Assembly: GCA_002503705.1 (NCBI GenBank)
Contig: DASH01000082.1
Span: 1 to 11,145, forward strand
Direction of reading: 5' to 3'
DNA: 11,145 nt
DNA from: Candidatus Woesearchaeota archaeon UBA153
GTDB lineage: Archaea; Nanobdellota; Nanobdellia; Woesearchaeales; UBA525
A model generated the notes under the pieces. The model saw only the letters and a program-made list of their open reading frames with translations, did not search any database and was not told the DNA's origin. Of the stretch, positions 6,564-11,145 are shown in pieces; position 1 is the stretch's first letter; the number at the start of each line of letters is the position of its first letter. The translations under genes and the position numbers were made by a program.

Positions 6564-6682
6564 CCGGACGCGAGTCCGGTACATCGCTGGCGCGGCAAAA
6601 GCCATAGTCGTCGTTCTGAGCTCTATGACCGCGCCCGTGAGAATTGGGATGAGAAAACCCGTGCCGCGCCAGCACTCGTCGG
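6564..6682. repeat. Folded intergenic element, copy A (119 bp), possible structured RNA
   Basis: Copy A starts with a hairpin, CCGGAC-GCGA-GTCCGG (6564-6579), whose loop is a GNRA tetraloop if read on the plus strand. After a short linker a 12-bp perfect stem follows: GCTGGCGCGGCA (6586-6597) pairs with TGCCGCGCCAGC (6662-6673). The element ends in CACTCGTCGG. Copy B at 9539-9656 has the same architecture, nearly the same length (118 bp), and shared blocks: CCGGTA, TGGCGCGGCAA, TCGTCG, and a 37-bp gap-free block from GAGAA (6639) to AGCAC (6675) with eight mismatches. The lack of a nearby TATA box leaves open whether this is a processed RNA, a 3'-UTR structure or a mobile repeat. The strand is undecided. 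Confidence 0.7.
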
Positions 6683-6703
6683 TCTCTGGCCGGCAAAGTC
6701 ATT

Positions 6704-6797
6704 GAACGGAACGAGAAGTCACGAACGAGAAGCGAACTCACGAACGGAACGAGAACTCACTCAAAGAACGTACTCCTCACGCAAAGAACTCACTCAA
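6704..6797. repeat. Degenerate direct repeats (GAACGGAACGAGAA and GAACTCACTCAA)
   Basis: GAACGGAACGAGAA occurs at 6704-6717 and 6742-6755 (period 38 bp). GAACTCACTCAA occurs at 6753-6764 and 6786-6797 (period 33 bp), with partial copies between them (GAAGTCACGAAC, GAACTCACGAAC). The array is irregular, so it is neither CRISPR nor a clean tandem repeat. It may have grown by slippage. Confidence 0.55.
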
Positions 6798-6799
6798 GA

Positions 6800-6838
6800 A
6801 GGAATGGAAGAAAAGAAGAAGAAAAAAAGAGAAACGTT
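6800..6838 (-). terminator. T-rich terminator after the lipoprotein gene
   Basis: On the minus strand this is a long pyrimidine tract with several T runs, the longest T7, starting about 90 bp after the lipoprotein stop. It fits archaeal oligo-T termination of the 7145-to-6930 transcript. Confidence 0.5.
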
Positions 6839-6884
6839 GCCTTGGAATTCACACACACGAATAGGAGTCCTGAGGAAGCTTTCT

Positions 6885-6894
6885 CTTTATAAAG
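6885..6894. promoter_or_regulatory. Orphan palindromic TATA-like site
   Basis: CTTTATAAAG is a perfect palindrome and a good TATA box in either direction, but no start codon of a credible gene lies about 26 bp away. A plus-strand transcript from about 6916 would be antisense to the lipoprotein gene; a minus-strand one from about 6863 would run into the T-rich tract. It could drive a small RNA or be a chance site. Confidence 0.3.
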
Positions 6895-6929
6895 TTAATT
6901 GTCGTCAGGACGTCGAGGAGCGGCCCGTC

Positions 6930-7145
6930 TCAGCCGAGGTCCAACTCCTGGTCGAGCGCGTCGAGGTCGCTCAAGTCGAGGTCCTGGTCGAGCGCGTCGA
7001 GAGCGCCCAGTTCCGCTTCAAAATCGTCGACGCTCTCCTGCGTCGTCACGGGAACATTCGTGTCCGGGGCGGTCCTGCCGCCGCACGCGGCGAGGAGCAG
7101 GAGCGCGATGATGCTGAAAACCATAAGTGTGCTTGTGGAACGCAT
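6930..7145 (-). CDS. Small acidic lipoprotein (71 aa)
   Basis: The N-terminal signal peptide ends in a lipobox: the hydrophobic run (MVFSIIALLLLAAC) places the lipid-modified cysteine at residue 21, followed by GG. After removal of the signal about 50 residues remain. They begin with a T/P-rich linker and end in an acidic leucine repeat: LDALDQDLDLSD (residues 49-60) and LDALDQELDL (61-70). The function is not known. GAGGTGA (7152-7158) lies 6 nt before the ATG at 7145, the same ribosome binding site as the two other SD-led genes here. A possible TATA box (CATAAAAACA, 7181-7190 on the minus strand) would leave a short leader. The gene lies 105 bp downstream of the secreted coiled-coil gene on the same strand, so joint expression is also possible. 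The product should be anchored to the outer face of the membrane. Confidence 0.75.
   Translation of the reverse strand: MRSTSTLMVFSIIALLLLAACGGRTAPDTNVPVTTQESVDDFEAELGALDALDQDLDLSDLDALDQELDLG
6946..7001. repeat. In-frame 36-bp tandem repeat in the lipoprotein gene
   Basis: TCCTGGTCGAGCGCGTCGAG occurs exactly at 6946-6965 and 6982-7001. The period of 36 bp equals 12 codons and generates the duplicated LDALDQ(D/E)LDL segment, pointing to a fairly recent internal duplication. Confidence 0.8.
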
Positions 7146-7198
7146 GCATAATCACCTCTGGAGGCGTGAAACGGTTGCGCTGTTTTTATGTCTTCTGG

Positions 7199-7231
7199 AA
7201 AAAAGTGGGAAAGTGAGGGAAAAAAGGAAAA
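7199..7231 (-). terminator. T-run terminator after the secreted coiled-coil gene
   Basis: On the minus strand, T6 runs at 7220-7225 and 7199-7204 plus a TTTTCC run follow the stop codon at 7251-7253 within 20-50 bp. Termination here would separate this gene from the lipoprotein gene, though readthrough is possible. Confidence 0.45.
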
Positions 7232-7250
7232 TTGTTTCTCTGATGGACGT

Positions 7251-8462
7251 TCACTGCGTCTCGTTCACCGGGACGTCCTCTTCATCCTCAGACTCGTCTT
7301 CAGATTCGTCCTCGGTCTCCGTCTCGTTCTCAGCGGCGCCGTCATCCGAAGAGTCATCCTCTTCCAGCTCGAGACCGCCGTTGTTCAGCTGACGGATCTC
7401 CTTGACGACTTCGCGGAGCGAGTCGCGGACCTCCTTCAGGTAGCCCTGCGCGGCCCGGACGTGCTCGTGCGCCTCCTGCGCGACCTCATCGATCTCGCCG
7501 GGCGCGGCGTTCTCGTACAAGTCCACCGCCGCCTGCCACTCGTCCTTCGCCAGTTGGAGCTTCTCGTCATACGAGGCCATCTGCGCGTCGAGCGCGCTCA
7601 CGTCCTTGCCCTGCGCCTCGAGCCGGTCACGAGTCGTTTGGAGCTTCTCGGCCAGCCGTTCCGCCTTCTCGACGATGTTGCCGAGCTTGGCGTTCATCGC
7701 GTCGCCGACGCTCTTCTTCAAGACTCCCTTCGACTCTCGCCACTCATTCCGAACCCTGTTCGCGGCCTTTTTCACGTCATCAATGGTCGCGTCGTCACCG
7801 AGGGCGGCAACGTCGTCGTGCGTCGCCTCGACCGCGGCGATCCGCGCGTCGATCGCGGCCAGCGCCGCGGCCTTCCCTTCCTCGCCCATCTCCTCGTTCG
7901 CTTCGATCTTCGCCTTGACGCGTTCGAGCGCGTTCAAGACCATCTCGGCGCTGTTCCCGAGGAACGGCTTCACCTTCAGCTTCGCGTCGTCACAGTTGGC
8001 GTTCGTGTCGGTCGCCTTGCACTGGACGAACTGTTGGCGGACCTGAGCGACTTCGCCCCGTGACGCGATATACTTCGCCTTCACGACTTGATAGCGCTCC
8101 TTCGCTTGCAGGTAGCGCTCCTGCGCTCCTTCCATCCGTTCTTGCATCGTCTGGAGGCGCGCTTGGACCTTCTCGCGAGCCTGCGCCATCGCTTGTCCGC
8201 CGTTCCCGTCGCGCGCGCGTTCACGGTCCGGGAGAGGCTTCACTTGCGTGTCGCCGGCCTGGAATCCGGGCCCGGCTCTCGTCTGCACTTCATCCGCAGT
8301 CTCCGGATTCTCAAGTGTTTCTTCAGAAGTCGTTTCAAGTGTTTCGCTCGCGCCGCCGGCCTTGACCGCGACGAATTTTCCGTTTTCGGCCAGTGCGATG
8401 GGCACGATGCTCAAGAGGAACATCGCGACCACGAACAGGCTGAACAATCGATTCATATTCAT
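7251..8462 (-). CDS. Secreted coiled-coil protein with acidic C-terminal tail (403 aa)
   Basis: An N-terminal signal peptide (MNMNRLFSLFVVAMFLLSIV, then PIALA) probably ends at ALA, residue 25. A low-complexity linker follows (about 30-92). Long charged helices with coiled-coil character come next (about 93-145 and 170-360, for example QAREKVQARLQTMQERMEGA and EKAERLAEKLQTTRDRLEAQ). Two cysteines, C148 and C157, flank a short loop and could form a disulfide outside the cell. The last 40 residues are almost all D, E, S, T and N, ending NETQ, with NET sequons. There is no C-terminal membrane anchor. No enzyme motif is visible and the function is unknown; a surface or extracellular structural or ion-binding role is inference. 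ATG 8460-8462 has GAGGTGA (8467-8473) 4 nt upstream; an in-frame ATG two codons later is an alternative. The gene is divergent from the membrane regulator at 8765. Confidence 0.8.
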   Translation of the reverse strand: MNMNRLFSLFVVAMFLLSIVPIALAENGKFVAVKAGGASETLETTSEETLENPETADEVQTRAGPGFQAGDTQVKPLPDRERARDGNGGQAMAQAREKVQARLQTMQERMEGAQERYLQAKERYQVVKAKYIASRGEVAQVRQQFVQCKATDTNANCDDAKLKVKPFLGNSAEMVLNALERVKAKIEANEEMGEEGKAAALAAIDARIAAVEATHDDVAALGDDATIDDVKKAANRVRNEWRESKGVLKKSVGDAMNAKLGNIVEKAERLAEKLQTTRDRLEAQGKDVSALDAQMASYDEKLQLAKDEWQAAVDLYENAAPGEIDEVAQEAHEHVRAAQGYLKEVRDSLREVVKEIRQLNNGGLELEEDDSSDDGAAENETETEDESEDESEDEEDVPVNETQ

Positions 8463-8491
8463 TGGTTCACCTCGCGCCTTTGTCAACCCTT

Positions 8492-8586
8492 TGTTAACAG
8501 AAGGTGTTTTGAAACTTGAAGGTCTTTTGAAATTTTTTTGAAACGTGTTTCGAAGTGGGAGGTAAGGACGTTGTTGCTTATAAAGA
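8492..8586 (-). promoter_or_regulatory. Promoter and leader of the secreted coiled-coil gene, with TTTTGAAA repeats
   Basis: A minus-strand TATA box, CTTTATAAGC (8577-8586), would start transcription near 8555, leaving a leader of about 90 nt. The leader region holds three copies of TTTTGAAA (8507-8514, 8525-8532, 8536-8543), a related TTTCGAA (8548-8554) and the palindrome TGTTAACA (8492-8499). The last two full copies are 11 bp apart, about one helical turn. They could be repressor sites in the DNA or elements of the mRNA leader. Confidence 0.45.
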
Positions 8587-8731
8587 AACTTTCAGAGAAG
8601 GGATTTTTCTCCACTAAAAAAACGTTTTTAATCTTTATAATAACAATTATTCAATAATTAAACTTTATAATGACAATAATGAAATATTAATGACTTAAAA
8701 TGACGAAAATCACCATTAAGCAGAGGAGTTA
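8587..8731. promoter_or_regulatory. AT-rich divergent control region with 30-bp repeats
   Basis: This stretch is far more AT-rich than the rest of the window. CTTTATAATAACAATTATT (from 8633) and CTTTATAATGACAATAATG (from 8663) are two imperfect repeats with a 30-bp period, each containing a TATA-like CTTTATAA. AATGAC recurs at 8669, 8689 and 8699, and AATTATTCAATAATT is a near palindrome. It lies between the divergent secreted-protein and regulator genes and is the natural place for operators. No open frame of note lies in it. Confidence 0.5.
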
Positions 8732-8733
8732 TG

Positions 8734-8741
8734 TTTTTATA
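8734..8741 (+). promoter_or_regulatory. TATA box of the membrane regulator gene
   Basis: TTTTTATA is centred 27.5 bp upstream of ATG 8765, predicting a leaderless mRNA. This spacing decides the start against the upstream in-frame ATG at 8744, which is only a few bases from the box. Confidence 0.7.
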
Positions 8742-8764
8742 CCATGACCGCTCCACCACCCAAC

Positions 8765-9535
8765 ATGGCACACGCTTGGACCAGACCCCTCCTCGTCGCA
8801 CTCGCGCTCACAGCCCTCGTGCTGCCGAGCGTCTTCGCCGCCACGCTCCACGGCACGATCTACCACGACGACCTGAGCGTCGCGCGCAACGTCATCGTCA
8901 CGATCAACACCGCGCCACTCCAACGGTACGTCAGCATGGACGGAGAGTACTCCTTCCAAGCCCAACCGGGAGACTATCAACTCTCAGTCACGTACGCGCT
9001 CAACCAGAACAAGACGATGACTGAAGAAGTGACGATTACGGAAGAGGGGAGTTTCCGCTACGACCTCTTCCTCTTCCCGGACTTGACGGAAGACCAAGAG
9101 CTCTACGACTCGCTCGTCGAAGACCTCGACGAACAACCACTCGCCCTTTCCGGGAACAACTACTGGGCGCTCGGACTCCTCATCCTCCTCATCCTCGCGC
9201 TCACCATCCTACCCTGGATATTCCTGAAACGACGCTTCGCGAAACTGGAAGCGAACGACCAAGATCGGAACGCGAGGAGCCACGACGAACGGGGCCAGGA
9301 CGCCAACGTCGAAGAGAGCTCACACGAAAGGTTCGGAACGCGAAGCGCTGACGCGGACGCGGTCGTCAAGCTGCTCAAGCGAGAAGGCGGCCGGATGACG
9401 CAGAAAGAGCTGCGCAAACACCTCCCGGAGAGCGAGGCGAAAGTCAGCCTCTTAATCGCCGAACTCGAAGCGAAAGGCGTCGTCGAGAAGATCAAGAAAG
9501 GGCGCGGCAATATCCTCATCCTGAAGAAACAGTGA
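8765..9535 (+). CDS. Membrane-anchored winged-helix transcription regulator (COG2512-like)
   Basis: A 256-residue protein with sensor, membrane and DNA-binding parts. An N-terminal signal (about 7-26, ending SVFA) leads into an extracellular beta-sandwich-like domain (about 27-105: TLHGTIYHDDLSVARNVIVT, DGEYSFQAQPGDYQLSVTY), similar to carboxypeptidase-regulatory-like folds. After an acidic linker a membrane helix (about 132-154, YWALGLLILLILALTILPWI) is followed by basic residues (KRRFAK), a charged linker, and a C-terminal winged helix (about 196-254): AVVKLLKREGGRMTQKELRK, then LPESEAKVSLLIAELEAKG, then the wing VEKIKKGRGNILIL. This pattern is characteristic of archaeal predicted membrane-associated regulators of COG2512. 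The likely role is a one-component system that reads a signal outside the cell and binds DNA inside. Its closest candidate target is the divergent secreted-protein gene, by inference from position. Confidence 0.88.
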   Translation: MAHAWTRPLLVALALTALVLPSVFAATLHGTIYHDDLSVARNVIVTINTAPLQRYVSMDGEYSFQAQPGDYQLSVTYALNQNKTMTEEVTITEEGSFRYDLFLFPDLTEDQELYDSLVEDLDEQPLALSGNNYWALGLLILLILALTILPWIFLKRRFAKLEANDQDRNARSHDERGQDANVEESSHERFGTRSADADAVVKLLKREGGRMTQKELRKHLPESEAKVSLLIAELEAKGVVEKIKKGRGNILILKKQ

Positions 9536-9538
9536 AAG

Positions 9539-9656
9539 CCGGGCGTCGCCCGGTAACGGTTGGCGCGGCAAGAATTCATCGTCGACGTCCAGAGCGGCAG
9601 GCACGTACTCTCGAGAACTGGTACGAGTACTTCCGGGCCGCGCCAGCACGGGTCGG
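9539..9656. repeat. Folded intergenic element, copy B (118 bp), possible structured RNA
   Basis: Copy B begins 3 bp after the stop codon of the regulator gene. It opens with the hairpin CCGGGC-GTC-GCCCGG (9539-9553). A closing stem follows: TTGGCGCGGC (9560-9569) pairs with GCCGCGCCAG (9637-9646). An inner hairpin, GTACTC (9605-9610) with GAGTAC (9625-9630), is specific to this copy. It ends with CACGGGTCGG. The inner arms differ from copy A (6564-6682) while the closing stem and flanks are kept, which suggests that structure rather than full sequence matters. If transcribed it would be a 3'-UTR or a processed RNA, since no promoter precedes it. A tRNA is excluded because no T-arm can be formed. 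Confidence 0.7.
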
Positions 9657-9746
9657 ACATCGCCCGAGAACACGCGCCACCGCAGCGCCGCGAAGCGAAA
9701 CTTTCAACGCGACCGCGAGAACCAACAGTCCCGTTCGCCGACATCG

Positions 9747-9756
9747 TTTTTATAAA
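9747..9756 (+). promoter_or_regulatory. TATA box of the alpha/beta hydrolase gene
   Basis: TTTTTATAAA, with TTTATAAA centred at 9752.5, lies 28.5 bp upstream of ATG 9781, predicting a leaderless or nearly leaderless mRNA. Confidence 0.7.
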
Positions 9757-9780
9757 CACGTTTTCTCTTCTCACTCCTGC

Positions 9781-10569
9781 ATGAAACGACGAGTCTCGTT
9801 CAAGAACGACCAGGGATTGACGCTGCGCGGCGTCGTGTACGAGCCGCGGCAGCCGGAAGCGAAAGCGTCCATCGTCTGCTTGCACGGCTTCCCGGGGAGC
9901 ATCAAGGGGCGGACGGCGAAGCGCCTCGGCCCCGCGCTCGTCAAGAAAGGGTATCGCGTCTTGCAATTCAACTTCTCCGGCACACCAGACTCAGACGGTA
10001 AATTCGAACAGAAACTGATGAGCCGGGAAGTGAAGGACACCAAGGCCGCCATCGATTTCTTCCTGAAGAAGTACCCGTCGGAAAAGCTCGTCCTGTTCGG
10101 CCACTCGACGGGCGCGATCGACGCTGGCTTGTACGCGCACAAGGACAAGCGCGTCAAAGGGCTCGTCTTGAGCGGGTGCGTCGGCAAGCTCAGCCAAGCG
10201 GTCCGGTACGACTTCACGGATGAGCAAGTCCGCGAGTTCTGGACGAAAGGGTACGCGTCGTACACGGCACGAGGCCATTGGAGCGACGGCCTCCGCATCA
10301 AGAAAGCGTTCTACGACGAGTTCTTCACCCTCGACCTGCCCGGTTCGATCGCCAAGTATCGGGGCGCGACGCTCGTCGTCCACGGGAATGCGGACGACGC
10401 GGTCCCGGTCAAGCACGCGAAAGAGGCGTACACTGCCGCGCGCAAGCCGAAGCGGCTCGTCATCATCCCCGGCGCGGACCACGCGTACTCAGGCCGGAAG
10501 AGCCTCGGACGGCTCGTCGCGGCAGTGGATGAGTTCGTGAAAACGCTCTTGAAAAAGACGAATAAATAA
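9781..10569 (+). CDS. Alpha/beta hydrolase (esterase/acyl-peptidase-like)
   Basis: A 262-residue single-domain alpha/beta hydrolase. The oxyanion-hole segment is IVCLHGFPGS (31-40). The nucleophile elbow is LFGHSTGAID (105-114, Ser109), with acid D205 in HGNADDAVP (D206 is next to it) and His234 in PGADHAY, so the catalytic triad is complete. A cap region lies at about 140-185. The family includes esterases, lipases and peptidases, and the substrate cannot be read from the sequence; the order of motifs is closest to small archaeal esterases. No signal peptide is seen, so it should be cytoplasmic. ATG 9781 is chosen because of the TATA box 28.5 bp upstream; the in-frame extension back to 9532 runs through the folded element and that TATA box and is not coding. 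The next gene follows after 31 bp but has its own promoter. Confidence 0.9.
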   Translation: MKRRVSFKNDQGLTLRGVVYEPRQPEAKASIVCLHGFPGSIKGRTAKRLGPALVKKGYRVLQFNFSGTPDSDGKFEQKLMSREVKDTKAAIDFFLKKYPSEKLVLFGHSTGAIDAGLYAHKDKRVKGLVLSGCVGKLSQAVRYDFTDEQVREFWTKGYASYTARGHWSDGLRIKKAFYDEFFTLDLPGSIAKYRGATLVVHGNADDAVPVKHAKEAYTAARKPKRLVIIPGADHAYSGRKSLGRLVAAVDEFVKTLLKKTNK

Positions 10570-10578
10570 TTATTTATA
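10562..10578. promoter_or_regulatory. TATA box of the SGNH hydrolase gene in a 16-bp palindrome
   Basis: ATAAATAATTATTTAT (10562-10577) is a perfect palindrome that overlaps the last codons and TAA stop of the hydrolase gene. Its right half with the next base forms TTTATA (10573-10578), centred 25.5 bp before ATG 10601, so the SGNH gene mRNA is predicted to be leaderless. The other half could point a promoter backwards, antisense to the hydrolase gene. Confidence 0.6.
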
Positions 10579-10600
10579 GGCTCTGAAGAAAACGGGCTTC

Positions 10601-11140
10601 ATGCGCGCGATTCTCTGCTTTGGCGACAGCATCACCGAGGGACGGGGTGAACTCCCAAACACGGGGTGGGTCGGACGGCTGAAAGAGTCCTTCGAATCCG
10701 CTGACGAGTACAATGTCGTCTACAACCTCGGCATCCCGGGCGAGACGACAGACGGGCTTCTCAAGAGGTTCAAGATCGAGTGCGCGGCACGGGTGCGGAA
10801 TCTCCGACCGGAAGACCGGTTCGTGATTCTCGTAGCCATCGGCATCAACGACTCTCTCTGGTTCGGCCTGCCGAAGAGCGGAAGGCCTTGTACGACGCCG
10901 GAAAGGTTCGAGAAGAACGTACAGAGACTCATCGAGATTGGCTCGTCGTTCGAGGCAGAGCTCGCGTTCATAGGGTTGACTCCTGTCGATGAGTCACGGA
11001 CGATGCCTTATGAAGAGACCTCGCTGGAGAACAAGCGAGTCAAGGAGTACAACGCCCGCATCAAGAAGTGCTGCGCTGAAAAACGCGTGCCGTTCCTCGA
11101 CCTCTTCGAGAGCATGTCAAAACTGATGTCTGACATTTAG
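10601..11140 (+). CDS. SGNH/GDSL-family hydrolase, apparently truncated before catalytic block V
   Basis: A 179-residue protein. Block I is CFGDSITEG (6-14) with nucleophile Ser10, block II is YNLGIPGETT (41-50) with Gly44, and block III is AIGINDS (79-85) with Asn83. Then come GLTPVDE (125-131) and VPFLDLFE (163-170), both usual in this family of esterases and lipases. In homologues a segment of type DGLHP follows closely and carries the catalytic Asp and His; here the frame stops at LMSDI with TAG at 11138-11140, so block V is absent. Only five bases of the window follow, so a frameshift that restores the rest cannot be tested. As written, the protein lacks the catalytic His and may be inactive or a pseudogene. 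No signal peptide is seen. ATG 10601 lies 25.5 bp after its TATA box. Substrate unknown. Confidence 0.8.
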   Translation: MRAILCFGDSITEGRGELPNTGWVGRLKESFESADEYNVVYNLGIPGETTDGLLKRFKIECAARVRNLRPEDRFVILVAIGINDSLWFGLPKSGRPCTTPERFEKNVQRLIEIGSSFEAELAFIGLTPVDESRTMPYEETSLENKRVKEYNARIKKCCAEKRVPFLDLFESMSKLMSDI

Positions 11141-11145
11141 GCGTT

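Larger units (their letters stand above)
6494..6929. other. Non-coding stretch between rtcB and the lipoprotein gene
   Basis: I see no credible gene in these 436 bases. They hold, in order, about 70 bases with scattered TCTTGA/TTTTGA motifs, a folded element (6564-6682), degenerate GAACTCAC-type repeats (6704-6797), a purine-rich tract that is T-rich on the minus strand (6800-6838), and an isolated palindromic TATA-like site (6885-6894). Open frames here are short and have no promoter, ribosome binding site or family features. Confidence 0.6.

Noticed and set aside
6589..6671. tRNA-like acceptor arms (GGCGCGG with CCGCGCC plus A) in the folded elements
   Set aside because: Neither copy has a T-arm with a seven-base loop, a recognisable anticodon arm or the conserved tRNA bases, so a tRNA gene is not supported.
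6704..6797. CRISPR array
   Set aside because: The repeats are short, degenerate and irregularly spaced (38 and 33 bp), with no unique spacers of constant length and no cas genes.
7188..8063. Plus-strand open frame of 291 codons opposite the coiled-coil gene
   Set aside because: It arises from the mirror of a GC-rich, D/E/A-rich coding sequence. It has no promoter and no family features, and the opposite strand has a signal peptide, a GAGGTGA site and a promoter.
9532..9780. Extended N-terminus of the alpha/beta hydrolase
   Set aside because: This 83-codon extension runs through the folded element and the TATA box and is arginine-rich noise. The family N-terminus matches a start at 9781.

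Overview
The window is archaeal. Its promoters are TATA boxes (TTTAAA, TTTATA or TTTTTATA) rather than -35/-10 pairs. For seven genes the TATA centre lies about 25-29 bp upstream of a start codon, which implies leaderless mRNAs. The proteins also fit: an RtcB tRNA ligase without intein, an Fe-S m5U methyltransferase with a TRAM domain, and a membrane-anchored winged-helix regulator of the COG2512 type. Most genes are GC-rich with strong G/C at third codon positions. The style of the small secreted proteins resembles DPANN or uncultured euryarchaeal lineages, but the sequence does not settle the lineage.

Layout. 2-286: 3' end of an unknown + strand gene. 322-1080 (-): membrane-anchored SIMPL protein. 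1081-1452: non-coding, with a palindrome at the SIMPL ribosome binding site, a pair of 13-bp direct repeats, and a 166-bp element with perfect 15-bp terminal inverted repeats and a 9-bp flanking duplication (a MITE). 1453-1977 (+): DUF2062 membrane protein. 2073-2675 (+): unknown protein of 200 aa. 2707-4050 (-): TrmA/RlmD-like RNA m5U methyltransferase. 4075-4944 (-): LAGLIDADG homing-endonuclease-like protein. 5036-6493 (+): rtcB, divergent from the LAGLIDADG gene across a palindromic TATA box. 6494-6929: non-coding, with a folded element, degenerate repeats and a T-rich terminator. 6930-7145 (-): small acidic lipoprotein. 7251-8462 (-): secreted coiled-coil protein with an acidic tail. 8463-8764: AT-rich divergent control region. 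8765-9535 (+): membrane-anchored winged-helix regulator. 9539-9656: second copy of the folded element. 9781-10569 (+): alpha/beta hydrolase. 10601-11140 (+): SGNH hydrolase that stops before its last catalytic block.

Three themes stand out. First, RNA processing (RtcB and the m5U methyltransferase) surrounds a LAGLIDADG gene, which is suggestive because RtcB seals exons after tRNA intron removal. Second, 6930-9535 looks like an envelope module: a membrane-bound one-component regulator divergent from a secreted acidic coiled-coil protein, followed by a lipoprotein with an acidic repeat tail. Third, non-coding DNA carries two kinds of short repeated or mobile structure: the MITE and a pair of 118-119-bp elements (6564-6682, 9539-9656) that share a GC-rich closing stem and lie shortly downstream of unrelated genes.

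Two modes of translation start coexist. Seven genes appear leaderless. Three minus-strand genes for membrane or exported proteins instead carry an identical GAGGTGA ribosome binding site behind a leader.
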